Assembly (NCBI GenBank): GCA_964451365.1 | Contig: CAYVIB010000007.1 | Location: 62,001 to 126,000 of the forward strand | Direction of reading: 5' to 3' | Origin: CAYVIB01 sp964451365 | GTDB lineage: Bacteria > Pseudomonadota > Gammaproteobacteria > Pseudomonadales > Cellvibrionaceae | Length of the DNA stretch: 64,000 bases | In this document: positions 16,369-24,935 of the stretch, piece by piece | How positions within the stretch are numbered: the stretch's first letter is position 1 | Layout of the letters: every line of letters starts with the position of its first letter | The notes under the pieces: generated by a model | Seen by the model: the letters and a program-made list of their open reading frames with translations, nothing else | The model's database searches: none | Told to the model about the DNA's origin: nothing | Program-made: the position numbers and the translations under genes

Positions 16369-16376
16369 ATAACTCT

Positions 16377-17027
16377 CTAGCCAGCGGAAATCAGCAGATA
16401 AACTCCCAGCAAAAGGGAAAAAAGAGCCAGAACAACCTGTAAAACACTCTGCCAAACCGTATCAATCCGGTTTAATTGCCTGAAAGTGTGCATCATTGCG
16501 CCGCCAATAAACATCATGGCCAGCGCGACGCCCGCACTAAAAAATAGCACGTACATCAATCCCATCACCGGATGGCTCATTTGTGAAAGCGGAATAAGCG
16601 CCAGGAGTGGTGCCGAGCCGGCGGTGCCGTGAAGAAGCCCGACCAGCGGCGCGCCGTAGCCGACTTTGGGAGAAGCCGTCTTGGAAGGAACTGTCTTGGA
16701 AGGAATCATGTCCCGGCGATGGATTCGCCAAAGGGCGTGCAGGCCAATCGCCATCAGCACGACCGCGACACTCCGCTCTGCCACCGCACTCAATCGCTCC
16801 GGTATAACCGTGCCCACGACAAAAACACACAGCGCCACAACCAAAAGCGCCGCTCCGTGACCAAGCGACCAGTGCAGCGCGTAGCGCCAGGTTTTATCGC
16901 TGTTGACCGCCTTCACGTTTCCGCTGGTGATTCCACCCACCGCGGCCAGGTGATCCGGATCGAAAGCGTGCAGCATTCCCAGGCCCAGACCGACAGCAAA
17001 AAAGCTGCTTAAACTCAGGATTTCCAT
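16377..17027 (-). CDS. ureH: UreH/NicO-type nickel permease linked to urease
   Basis: An inner-membrane protein of 216 residues with about six spans. The metal-binding signature HAFDPDHLAAVGG (HX4D type) of the NiCoT/UreH family is at residues 20-32, and HWSLGHGAALLVVA follows. The gene overlaps the ureG stop region by one base on the same strand, so it belongs to the urease operon and most likely supplies nickel for the active site. The weaker alternative is the HupE/UreJ family, which has a different signature. The symbol is assigned by family resemblance. Confidence 0.8.
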   Translation of the reverse strand: MEILSLSSFFAVGLGLGMLHAFDPDHLAAVGGITSGNVKAVNSDKTWRYALHWSLGHGAALLVVALCVFVVGTVIPERLSAVAERSVAVVLMAIGLHALWRIHRRDMIPSKTVPSKTASPKVGYGAPLVGLLHGTAGSAPLLALIPLSQMSHPVMGLMYVLFFSAGVALAMMFIGGAMMHTFRQLNRIDTVWQSVLQVVLALFSLLLGVYLLISAG

Positions 17028-17659
17028 CAGTTGGCCTCCAACGCTTTTGCGGGTGCCAGCATACCCTGCTTTTTGACAAAGCTGACAATCTCTTTAACGC
17101 CTGTACCATTCTTGAGGTTGGCGAATACAAACGGTTTATCGCCTCGCATTTTTTTCGCGTCCCGGTCCATCACATCGAGGTCGGCCCCCACATGCGGTGC
17201 CAGGTCAATTTTATTGATAATCAGAAGATCCGACTTGGTGATGCCCGGCCCGCCCTTGCGGGGAATTTTATCGCCGGCGGAAACATCGATAACATAAAGG
17301 GTGAGGTCGGACAATTCAGGGCTGAAGGTTGCCGCCAGGTTATCGCCGCCGCTTTCAATAAAAATCACATCCAGGTCTTTGAAGCGTTGTTGCAGCTCAG
17401 CCACCGCCGCCAGGTTCATTGAGGCATCCTCGCGGATCGCGGTGTGGGGACAACCGCCGGTTTCCACCCCCAGAATACGGTCCGCCGCCAGGACGTTGTG
17501 GCGCAACAGAAACTCCGCATCCTCCCGCGTGTAAATGTCATTGGTGATTACCGCAATATTGAACTGGTCTTTCATTTCCGCGCAAAGGGTTTTTACCAGC
17601 GCGGTTTTACCGGAGCCCACCGGGCCGCCAATGCCTAGACGTAGTGTTGGTTTTTTCAT
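17027..17659 (-). CDS. ureG: Urease accessory GTPase UreG
   Basis: A SIMIBI-class GTPase that delivers nickel to apo-urease together with UreD, UreF and UreE; 210 residues. The P-loop is GGPVGSGKTALV, the metal-binding CPH motif lies in ETGGCPHTAIRED, and the nucleotide specificity motif is NKIDLAPHVG. It is separated from ureF by an unusual 393-base gap holding a long inverted repeat, so it may have its own promoter. It is followed by the nickel permease with a one-base overlap. Confidence 0.98.
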   Translation of the reverse strand: MKKPTLRLGIGGPVGSGKTALVKTLCAEMKDQFNIAVITNDIYTREDAEFLLRHNVLAADRILGVETGGCPHTAIREDASMNLAAVAELQQRFKDLDVIFIESGGDNLAATFSPELSDLTLYVIDVSAGDKIPRKGGPGITKSDLLIINKIDLAPHVGADLDVMDRDAKKMRGDKPFVFANLKNGTGVKEIVSFVKKQGMLAPAKALEAN

Positions 17660-18052
17660 GCTTAATAAGTTCTTAAAGTTTTTAATAAAAATGTACCCAG
17701 ACCTGAGAAAGCCCTACCTTGAGCGCAAACCGGAAAATTAGTAAGTGCCAGCGAACCGGCCGATCTGGCGGACGCTGTCCAGAAACACGCCGTAAACCCA
17801 TCCCTGGGGGCTCTACGGACAACATCCCTGTTGCCGAAGGTTTCTGGACAGCGTCCACCAACTCGACCTACCATTTTCATTTTTAGCAATATAGGCTTTA
17901 AGCAAAAATCCTTCTGTTACAAACCCTCAAGGGCTTCCTGCTTATTGCGGCATTTGTGCTTCCTTGCACGTCAGAGCTACAGGGATGTATTCATGCGTTT
18001 TCAAAATGTATCACCTCGCCGCCCGATTCTATCTGAGTGGCTCGACCCTATA
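17660..18052. other. Intergenic insertion between ureF and ureG
   Basis: A 393-base gap inside a gene cluster that is otherwise tightly packed. It contains the large inverted repeat at 17770-17856 and no gene. The flanking AT-rich sequence around 17860-17910 could hold a promoter for ureG, which reads leftward, only if placed left of the repeat; none is convincing. Confidence 0.6.
17770..17856. repeat. Long inverted repeat, REP/BIME-like, in the ureF-ureG gap
   Basis: Perfect 17-base arms, GGACGCTGTCCAGAAAC (17770-17786) and GTTTCTGGACAGCGTCC (17840-17856), enclose 53 bases. The interior holds further short palindromic pieces (ATCCCTGGGGG, and ACGGACAACATCCCTGTTGCCG). Its structure is like the dispersed extragenic repeats common in this bacterial group. 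Confidence 0.8.
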
Positions 18053-18730
18053 TCAAGAGCGAAACAATCGGGAATACTGCCTCTCATGCAGGGCCGACGC
18101 AATAGCCAGCCCCGGCAATCCCACCCCTATTTGATCATCGTCAATCGACACCGCGCGTTTGCACACCGGCGGTATCCGGTCCATCAGTTTTAGCAAAAGC
18201 CTTTGCGCCTGGGTTTGGCCCAGCGGTACCAGTTTGGTGGCGGCGGCCACCTGGTTTTCCAGCCAGCTCCAGCAAAACCCTTCCAGCAGTTTGTCCAGCG
18301 GAATATTCCATTCCACCCCCGCAAGGGCAAACAGTGTTACAAAACTGACCGGCGCATCCGCGGGCATTTCCGCGCGGAAAATTTCCAGTGACAAAAGCAG
18401 GCGCCGCAAGGCCAGGCCCAACTGCTCATCCTCCAACAGCAATTCACTGGTTTCCCGGTTCGCGCGCACGTAACTGTTCCAGTAATCCACGCCAGCCACA
18501 TCGTTTTCCTTCCACGCCTGGTAAAGGCGAATCAACGCCGGCAAATCCAGCGCCCCGACAGAATGTTCAAGCACACCGTCAATCCACTCGCCCACCTGCT
18601 CCTCGTTTGCCAGCCAGCCACTATCCACCGCATATTCCAGGCCCTGCGAATAGGCATAGGCTCCCACCGGCAGTGCCGGGCTGACCAGGTACATCAGTTT
18701 CAGGTGCGGATCAGTGGTGGTGATGTTCAT
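18053..18730 (-). CDS. ureF: Urease accessory protein UreF
   Basis: An all-helical accessory protein of 225 residues that works with UreD and UreG in carbamylation and nickel insertion. Family motifs are LVSPALPVGAYAYSQGLE at the N-terminus and LDLPALIRLYQAW. The C-terminal region (ASALHERQYSRLFRS) carries the usual basic end. I chose the ATG at 18730 (MNITTTDPHLK), which overlaps the ureE end by 20 bases; the longer frame runs out of phase through ureE and is unlikely. Confidence 0.95.
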   Translation of the reverse strand: MNITTTDPHLKLMYLVSPALPVGAYAYSQGLEYAVDSGWLANEEQVGEWIDGVLEHSVGALDLPALIRLYQAWKENDVAGVDYWNSYVRANRETSELLLEDEQLGLALRRLLLSLEIFRAEMPADAPVSFVTLFALAGVEWNIPLDKLLEGFCWSWLENQVAAATKLVPLGQTQAQRLLLKLMDRIPPVCKRAVSIDDDQIGVGLPGLAIASALHERQYSRLFRS

Positions 18731-19163
18731 GCGAATGGCCGGATGAATGGTAGGCACCGGGTTCCGGGTCGAACGGTTTGTTTTGATGGGACACTTCCAG
18801 GTCCAGTCCGCGCACCATATCGTCCAGCACATGATCGTGCTGGTATCGCAAAAAATTTTCGCCAATCTGCAAAGCGACATGCCGGTTGCCGAGGTGGTAG
18901 GCGGCGCGTGTCAAAGCGTGAGGATCATTGCTGATAACTTCACTGACCGATTCCGGCGCCGCAACGACTTTAACCACAGTACCGTCCGAACAAAGCAAAC
19001 CTTCGCCGTCCGCCAGCACATGACCGCGCTCCAAAAACCAGCCCAACGATTTACCACAAACGGTCTGCGTAAGGTGTCGGCTTTTTTTTCTCTCGTCGTA
19101 GGTCAGCACAACCTGCAGCGAGTCGGAATCAGCCCGAGGTATTTTTTTATACGCTTCCAACAT
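18711..19163 (-). CDS. ureE: Urease accessory nickel chaperone UreE
   Basis: A dimeric nickel-binding chaperone of 150 residues. The N-terminal peptide-binding domain starts MLEAYKKIPRADSDS and the C-terminal domain contains ALTRAAYHLGNRHVALQI with the conserved metal His. It ends in a His-rich tail (SSGHSHEHHHH) typical of nickel-storing UreE. The earlier in-frame start would add 22 residues overlapping the ureC end, so the ATG at 19163 is preferred. It sits between ureC and ureF. Confidence 0.96.
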   Translation of the reverse strand: MLEAYKKIPRADSDSLQVVLTYDERKKSRHLTQTVCGKSLGWFLERGHVLADGEGLLCSDGTVVKVVAAPESVSEVISNDPHALTRAAYHLGNRHVALQIGENFLRYQHDHVLDDMVRGLDLEVSHQNKPFDPEPGAYHSSGHSHEHHHH

Positions 19164-19177
19164 TTCACCTGCCCGTA

Positions 19178-20881
19178 TCAAAATAAAAAGTAACGCTGGG
19201 CCAATGGCAACACCTCGGCCGGTTCGCAAATAAGTAATTGACCGTCAGCCCGCACCTCGTACGTTTCCGGGTCCACTTCCATATGCGGCTGATAGCTGTT
19301 GTGCACCATGTCCGACTTGGTGACCGAACGGCAGTTTTTAACCGCCACCAGGCGCCGCTCCAGTTTCAAATAATCCTCGATGCCGGCGGTAATCGCCGCC
19401 TGGCTGACGAAGCTGACGGAAGTTTGCATCATCGCCCGACCGTACGCACCGAACATCGGTCGGTAGTGCACCGGTTGCGGCGTGGGGATCGACGCGTTGG
19501 GATCGCCCATGGGTGCTGCCGCAATGGCGCCGCCTTTAATAATCAGCGAGGGTTTTACACCGAAAAATGCCGGCTTCCACAACACCAGATCGGCAAGCTT
19601 GCCCACTTCCACCGAGCCGACTTCGTGCGCGATTCCATGAGTAATTGCGGGATTAATCGTGTACTTGGCGATAAAGCGTTTCACGCGGAAGTTATCATTG
19701 TTACCGCTTTCTTCCGGCAACGCCCCGCGTTGCACTTTCATTTTGTGCGCGGTCTGCCAGGTACGGCAGATGACCTCGCCCACGCGGCCCATCGCCTGCG
19801 AGTCCGATGAAATCATTGAGAACGCGCCCAGGTCGTGCAGGATATCCTCCGCCGCGATGGTTTCCTTGCGGATGCGCGAATCGGCAAAGGCCACGTCTTC
19901 CGGAATATTCGGGTCCAGGTGGTGACACACCATCAACATATCCAGGTGTTCATCGACGGTGTTGACCGTGTAGGGGCGCGTGGGGTTGGTGGACGACGGC
20001 AGCACATTGGGACTGCCGCAGGCTTTAATGATGTCGGGCGCATGACCACCGCCGGCGCCTTCGGTGTGATAGGTGTGAATGGTGCGGCCTTTAAACGCCG
20101 CGAGTGTGTCCTCGACAAAACCCGATTCATTTAATGTGTCGGTGTGAATCGCTACCTGCACATCGTACTTTTCCGCCACGTTTAAACAGTTGTCGATCGC
20201 GGCGGGCGTGGTACCCCAATCCTCGTGCAGCTTCAATCCCAGCGCGCCAGCGTCCAATTGTTCATTAAGCGCGGCAGGCAGGCTCGCATTGCCCTTGCCG
20301 AGAAAGCCCAGGTTCATCGGAAAACTTTCCGCCGTCTGCAGCATCTTGCCGATATGCCACGGCCCCGGCGTGCAGGTGGTGGCATTGGTGCCCGTTGCCG
20401 GGCCAGTGCCGCCACCAATCATGGTGGTGACGCCACTCATCAAGGCCTCTTCAATTTGTTGCGGGCAGATAAAATGAATATGCGCATCGATGGCGCCGGC
20501 GGTGAGTATCTGGCCCTCGCCGGCGATCACCTCCGTTCCCGGCCCAATAATGATATCCACCCCCGGTTGAATGTCGGGGTTGCCCGCCTTGCCGATGCCG
20601 GTGATGCGGCCGTTTTTTATTGCCACGTCCGCCTTGACGATGCCCCGGTGATCGAGAATCAGCGCATTGGTGATGACCGTGTCCGGTGTGTGCGCGGAGG
20701 TCTCCTGGCTCTGGCCCATGCCATCGCGAATTACCTTGCCGCCACCGAATTTCACCTCTTCACCATAAATGGTGTGATCCTTTTCCACCTCAATCCACAG
20801 TTCCGTATCGCCGAGACGCACCCGGTCGCCCACCGTGGGGCCGAACATATCCGCGTAGGCGCGGCGGTCTATTGTCGTCAT
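19178..20881 (-). CDS. ureC: Urease alpha subunit UreC
   Basis: The catalytic subunit that hydrolyses urea to ammonia and carbamate using a dinuclear nickel centre; 567 residues, the standard length. All metal ligands are at canonical positions: His134 and His136 (AHIHFICP), the Lys217 to be carbamylated (LGLKLHEDWG), His246 (VAIHTD), His272 (TYHTEG) and Asp360 (SSDSQAMGR). The mobile-flap catalytic His320 is in MVCHHLDPN. The gene lies 2 bases from ureB, so the three structural genes are clearly one transcript. Confidence 0.99.
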   Translation of the reverse strand: MTTIDRRAYADMFGPTVGDRVRLGDTELWIEVEKDHTIYGEEVKFGGGKVIRDGMGQSQETSAHTPDTVITNALILDHRGIVKADVAIKNGRITGIGKAGNPDIQPGVDIIIGPGTEVIAGEGQILTAGAIDAHIHFICPQQIEEALMSGVTTMIGGGTGPATGTNATTCTPGPWHIGKMLQTAESFPMNLGFLGKGNASLPAALNEQLDAGALGLKLHEDWGTTPAAIDNCLNVAEKYDVQVAIHTDTLNESGFVEDTLAAFKGRTIHTYHTEGAGGGHAPDIIKACGSPNVLPSSTNPTRPYTVNTVDEHLDMLMVCHHLDPNIPEDVAFADSRIRKETIAAEDILHDLGAFSMISSDSQAMGRVGEVICRTWQTAHKMKVQRGALPEESGNNDNFRVKRFIAKYTINPAITHGIAHEVGSVEVGKLADLVLWKPAFFGVKPSLIIKGGAIAAAPMGDPNASIPTPQPVHYRPMFGAYGRAMMQTSVSFVSQAAITAGIEDYLKLERRLVAVKNCRSVTKSDMVHNSYQPHMEVDPETYEVRADGQLLICEPAEVLPLAQRYFLF

Positions 20882-20883
20882 CG

Positions 20884-21189
20884 TTAAACGCCCCCCATAA
20901 TTTCGCCGCGAAAACCGTACACTTTTTTATTGCCGCTGATCTCCACCAGTTCCACCTCGCGGTCCTGCCCCGGCTCGAAGCGCACGGCGGTGCCGGCGGC
21001 GATATTCAGGCGATAGCCCCGGGTTTTTTCGCGGTCGAATTTCAGCGCGGGATTGGTTTCGTAAAAATGGTAGTGCGAGCCCACCTGTATCGGGCGATCA
21101 CCGGCATTTTCCACCACAATGGTTTGGGTGTTGCGGCCGTCGTTCAACGCAATGCTGCCCGCCTTGATATCGTATTCACCGGGAATCAT
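20884..21189 (-). CDS. ureB: Urease beta subunit UreB
   Basis: A structural subunit of 101 residues, starting MIPGEYDIKAGSIALNDGR, with GDRPIQVGSHYHFYETNPAL and GYRLNIAAGTAVRFEPGQ, all diagnostic. It assembles with UreA and UreC in the (abc)3 urease. ATG at 21189, with a TAAAGGAAAAG site upstream. Confidence 0.98.
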   Translation of the reverse strand: MIPGEYDIKAGSIALNDGRNTQTIVVENAGDRPIQVGSHYHFYETNPALKFDREKTRGYRLNIAAGTAVRFEPGQDREVELVEISGNKKVYGFRGEIMGGV

Positions 21190-21200
21190 ATTCTTTTCCT

Positions 21201-21503
21201 TTAAACGATGGGATTGTGGACGGTAACCAGCTTTGTGCCGTCGGGAAAGGTGGCTTCCACCTGCACTTCGGGAATCATTTCCGCAATGCCATCCATAACA
21301 TCACCGCGTGTTAAAACGGTGCGACCGTGGTTCATTAGTTCAGCGACGGTCTTGCCTTCACGCGCGCCTTCCATAATTTCCGCGCTGATCAGGGCGATGG
21401 CTTCGGGGTAATTCAATTTTATGCCCTTGGCTTTGCGTCGTTCCGCCAACAGGGCGGCGGTGAAAATCAACAGCTTGTCTTTTTCGCGGGGGCTTAGCTC
21501 CAT
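21201..21503 (-). CDS. ureA: Urease gamma subunit UreA
   Basis: The smallest urease structural subunit, 100 residues: MELSPREKDKLLIFTAAL at the N-terminus, then LNYPEAIALISAEIMEGARE and a C-terminus ending in VTVHNPIV. It is 11 bases upstream of ureB on the same strand. A short gap with a palindrome separates it from ureD. Confidence 0.98.
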   Translation of the reverse strand: MELSPREKDKLLIFTAALLAERRKAKGIKLNYPEAIALISAEIMEGAREGKTVAELMNHGRTVLTRGDVMDGIAEMIPEVQVEATFPDGTKLVTVHNPIV

Positions 21504-21579
21504 GGAACTTACCTATTATTTGTTTAATTAAAATTGGTATTTGGCAAACCGGAAACTTCGTTTTCGTCAGGGCCTGTAG

Positions 21580-21598
21580 GTTGGAGTGCAAATCCAAC
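21580..21598. repeat. Short palindrome in the ureD-ureA gap
   Basis: GTTGG-AGTGCAAAT-CCAAC, preceded by GGCCTGTA, has the look of an extragenic REP-like element. It lies in the 119-base gap between ureD and ureA. Confidence 0.45.
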
Positions 21599-21622
21599 TT
21601 AGGCATACTCGGCCCGTGCTTC

Positions 21623-22498
21623 CTATGTATTCCAGATGCGAGGCTTTTCGGCAGGCCTGCCATTTAAATCCGGCCGGGTTTCCCGCCATAAAAATTCGAA
21701 ACCCCTGCGGCAAGCGGACGCGGAGTTTCCCAGATAGCGCGCAATAAAAAGCTCCCCTTTTTGAGTCAGGCCCCACAGGTTGTTCTGTCCGGAAAGCTGC
21801 TCCAGTTCCGCCACCAACCAATCGACTTTTTCGCGCGGCAATTTCAACGTCGCAAATAACGTGCCCGTGGTATTTGCATTTTGCATACCCCACCCGGCGG
21901 TCATCAGGTCCGAACCCGCAAAAAATTTGTTTCGTTCGATAAATAGTGGGCGGCCGTTTTGCCAGATTTCAATCGACTGCCGGCACTTGCCGTGATTGAA
22001 TTTTTCCCCACTCGCAGCTCGCCCCAGGCGGAGAATGTCCCAACCAAAAATTTTCGCATTGTCAGCCAGGCGAATGGTTGTCCGCAGCTCGCCATTGGCG
22101 CCGTTGAATACGATGGTTTCCTGCGGTAGCCATTCGAGACAGGCATCAGCTTCGATATTTAAATTAATTTTTTGTTGTTGACGCAGTGCCGAGCCTCGCG
22201 CGCCGTAAATCTTTCCGGCGGAAGGCGTTGTCAGCAACGCTGCCGCCATCGTGCCAACATCCGCATCGAGTTGCAGCGAATCACCAATCACCATACCACC
22301 GGGTGGATGCAGCAAATAAATGTGGCAACATCCATCCGGCTCGGGATAAAAAGGCCGCTGCACGCGCAAAGGGCCCACGTGCCGGGTCGTCGCCAGTACC
22401 GTTCGCGTATCGCGCTGTTGCAGGCCCAGACACAAATGCGCACGCCACTCACGCTCGGCGGAAGCGGCTTTCTGAACCGGCGAATTAAATGAATTCAT
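21623..22498 (-). CDS. ureD: Urease accessory protein UreD
   Basis: A scaffold protein of 291 residues that links urease to the UreF-UreG complex. Family motifs are WRAHLCLGLQQRDTRTVLAT, HVGPLRVQRPFYPEP and CHIYLLHPPGGMVIGDSL near the N-terminus, and PQETIVFNGANGELRTTI with GWDILRLGRAASGE in the middle. It is the first gene of the cluster ureDABCEF. The start ATG at 22498 gives MNSFNSPVQKA; the Shine-Dalgarno is weak. An earlier start would add 21 residues not seen in the family. Confidence 0.95.
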   Translation of the reverse strand: MNSFNSPVQKAASAEREWRAHLCLGLQQRDTRTVLATTRHVGPLRVQRPFYPEPDGCCHIYLLHPPGGMVIGDSLQLDADVGTMAAALLTTPSAGKIYGARGSALRQQQKINLNIEADACLEWLPQETIVFNGANGELRTTIRLADNAKIFGWDILRLGRAASGEKFNHGKCRQSIEIWQNGRPLFIERNKFFAGSDLMTAGWGMQNANTTGTLFATLKLPREKVDWLVAELEQLSGQNNLWGLTQKGELFIARYLGNSASACRRGFEFLWRETRPDLNGRPAEKPRIWNT

Positions 22499-22702
22499 TA
22501 ATTGACAGTGGAGACTTTTATAAAGGTATGTGACGTTATAACAGTCATTCCCAGTTCTCAAGCCTCACGCTCCCTTTCATAAAAAAGCATTTAATATGGG
22601 CGAGGAAAGCACCAAAACGATGCACCAATGAGCCAAAATGGAGCACAATTTTTTCAAGCAATACGATACAATGATGCACTTTCGATGTATCAGGAGCAGG
22701 TG

Positions 22703-23023
22703 ATGATCGATCAACTGGCAAGACAATTGGCTGATGACCTGAACCGGTTTTTCTCCCGTGGCGAAACCGACGACTCACCTTCCGAATCCCAGATCAAGGC
22801 ATTGGTGGAGGCGGGACTGCGCAAGCTGAACCTGGTGACAAGGGAGGAATTTGACGCCCAGCAGGCGGTACTGAAACGAACGCGGCAAAAGGTGGACGAA
22901 TTGCAGGACCAGTTGGCGGCGCTGGAAAAGAGCCTGCGCGACAATATCCCGGACAACAAGGCCCCGCACACCAACAAAGCCCCACGCAACAAAACTCCGC
23001 GCAACACTGACAAACCGGACTGA
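22703..23023 (+). CDS. ubiK: Ubiquinone biosynthesis accessory factor UbiK
   Basis: A BMFP/YqiC-family protein of 106 residues that assists late ubiquinone synthesis with UbiJ and the Ubi complex, binding membrane lipid. It starts MIDQLARQLADDLNRFF, the family signature. The middle (ALVEAGLRKLNLVTREEFD) leads to a coiled coil (VLKRTRQKVDELQDQLAALE) and a low-complexity tail with a repeated NKAPxxNK pattern. CAGGAG upstream supports the ATG at 22703 over an earlier in-frame start. It is next to comM, as in Pseudomonas, where the order is glnK-amtB-yqiC-comM by memory. Confidence 0.92.
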   Translation: MIDQLARQLADDLNRFFSRGETDDSPSESQIKALVEAGLRKLNLVTREEFDAQQAVLKRTRQKVDELQDQLAALEKSLRDNIPDNKAPHTNKAPRNKTPRNTDKPD

Positions 23024-23086
23024 TTTGCGTACAATTCCAGCCGATTGAATGAATCAACAACCACTGTCACAAGGACGCGACCTTTT

Positions 23087-24595
23087 ATGTCACTCGCAGT
23101 CGTTTTTACACGGGCCCAACTCGGCGTCGATGCGCCCCTCGTTACCGTCGAAACCCACCTGTCCAACGGCCTTCCCGGTTTCACCATCGTCGGCCTGCCG
23201 GAAACGGCGGTCAGGGAGAGCAAGGACCGTGTTCGCAGCGCGCTGTTGAACAGCCACTTCGAATTCCCGCAAAAGCGCATTACCGTCAATCTCGCTCCCG
23301 CCGATTTGCCGAAGGAAGGCGGCCGCTACGACCTGGCTATTGCGCTGGGCATTCTCGCCGCCTCCGGGCAGGTTCCCAACGACAACATCGACCGCTACGA
23401 ATTTATCGGTGAACTGGCCCTGTCCGGCGAGTTGCGCTGGGTAAAAGGCTGTATCTCCGCCGCCATTGCCAGCGCCAAAGCCCATCGCGCCCTGGTGCTG
23501 CCCTCGGTCAACGCCGCCGAGGCGGCTCTTTGCCACGACACGCAACTTTATTCCGCCTCCAACCTGCTGCGGGTATGCGCGCACCTGCACGACCGGGAAA
23601 AACTGCCGGCGCCGGAACCCCAGGTTCTGCGGGAACCGGTCTACAGTAAGGACTTAAGTGATGTGAAGGGGCAGGCACAGGCCCGGCGGGCACTGGAGAT
23701 TGCCGCCACCGGTGGCCACAACCTGCTGTTTTTCGGCCCGCCGGGTACCGGTAAATCCATGCTCGCCAGTCGCCTGCCCACTATCATGCCGCCGCTGGAA
23801 CAGCGCGAGGCTATCGAAGTGGCGGCGGTAAAATCCGCCGCCTCCGAGCGCGATGAAAACAACTGGTTGTGCCGCCCTTTCCGCTCGCCCCACCATACCT
23901 CGTCGGCCATTGCACTGGTGGGTGGTGGCAGTCATCCGAAACCGGGCGAAATTTCCCTGGCACATAAAGGCGTGTTATTTCTTGATGAGCTGCCGGAATT
24001 TCCCCGCCAGGTGCTGGAGGTTCTTCGGGAGCCGCTGGAAAGCGGCCACATCTGTATTTCCCGCGCCAATGCGCAAGTGGAATACCCGGCGGACTTTCTG
24101 CTGGTGGCGGCAATGAACCCCTGCCCTTGCGGCTACTACAATGATGGCACCGGGCGCTGCCGTTGCACGCCGCAGCAAATCAACCGTTACCGGGACAAAA
24201 TTTCGGGACCATTGCTGGACCGGATTGACCTGCATATTCACATCAGCAGTATGCCGTTAAAGGAATTGCAGGAGCGTCCCGCCGGAGAACCGAGTGCGGA
24301 GGTGAGAAAACGTGTTGTCGATAATCGCGGGCAGCAACAAAAACGGCAGGGCAAACCCAACGCGGCATTGCAGGGAAAGGAACTGGCGAAGTTCTGCAAG
24401 CTCGGTAACAGTGAAAGCGATTTTCTCGCCACCGCCCTGACCAAATTGAACCTTTCGGCCAGGGCTTACGACCGGACGTTGCGTGTTGCCCGAACCATTG
24501 CCGATATGGAGCGCAGCGATGCTATTCTCGTGGGGCATTTAAGTGAAGCCCTGGGTTATCGGATGCTGGACAGGACAAGTGGAATGACGGGATGA
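23087..24595 (+). CDS. comM: Magnesium chelatase-like AAA+ helicase ComM (YifB)
   Basis: A 502-residue hexameric AAA+ ATPase that promotes branch migration during natural transformation. It begins MSLAVVFTRAQLGVDAP and has VETHLSNGLPGFTIVGLPE, the P-loop GPPGTGKSMLASRLP, FRSPHHTSSAIALVGGG, Walker B GVLFLDELPEF and a zinc-like cluster CPCGYYNDGTGRCRCTP. The preferred ATG is 23087; a longer frame opens at 23045 but adds 14 foreign residues. It hints at natural competence, although ComM is widespread in species not shown to be competent. Confidence 0.97.
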   Translation: MSLAVVFTRAQLGVDAPLVTVETHLSNGLPGFTIVGLPETAVRESKDRVRSALLNSHFEFPQKRITVNLAPADLPKEGGRYDLAIALGILAASGQVPNDNIDRYEFIGELALSGELRWVKGCISAAIASAKAHRALVLPSVNAAEAALCHDTQLYSASNLLRVCAHLHDREKLPAPEPQVLREPVYSKDLSDVKGQAQARRALEIAATGGHNLLFFGPPGTGKSMLASRLPTIMPPLEQREAIEVAAVKSAASERDENNWLCRPFRSPHHTSSAIALVGGGSHPKPGEISLAHKGVLFLDELPEFPRQVLEVLREPLESGHICISRANAQVEYPADFLLVAAMNPCPCGYYNDGTGRCRCTPQQINRYRDKISGPLLDRIDLHIHISSMPLKELQERPAGEPSAEVRKRVVDNRGQQQKRQGKPNAALQGKELAKFCKLGNSESDFLATALTKLNLSARAYDRTLRVARTIADMERSDAILVGHLSEALGYRMLDRTSGMTG

Positions 24596-24935
24596 AACCT
24601 GGAACTGCCATCACCCCAAATGGATTTTTTATTAATAAAAAAGGACAGCCCGATTCTGTTTAAGAAATACGGTTTTTGCGCTGACGTAATATTCCCCTCC
24701 TACAAGCCATTTCACCCCCATTAAAACCTTCCCGTTAATTTCTTACGGGTTGCGACCCAAAAAATTTAGCAAGCCGGTTGGTAACCGGTTAACCGTTATG
24801 TCAGGATCAAAAATGACGATCGGGCAGGAACTAAAGGCCTCATTGTCAACAAGCAAACAGTCGTTTAGGTTCCGGCTGTTTATATATAAAAAAGATTGGC
24901 TATTTCTACAACTGTTTTAACAGAAGGAAATACTT
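24596..24935. other. Intergenic region upstream of the pectate lyase
   Basis: 340 bases of AT-rich sequence with no gene. It should contain the pectate lyase promoter. AGAAGGAAA precedes the start at 24936. No clear operator or riboswitch is visible. Confidence 0.5.
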
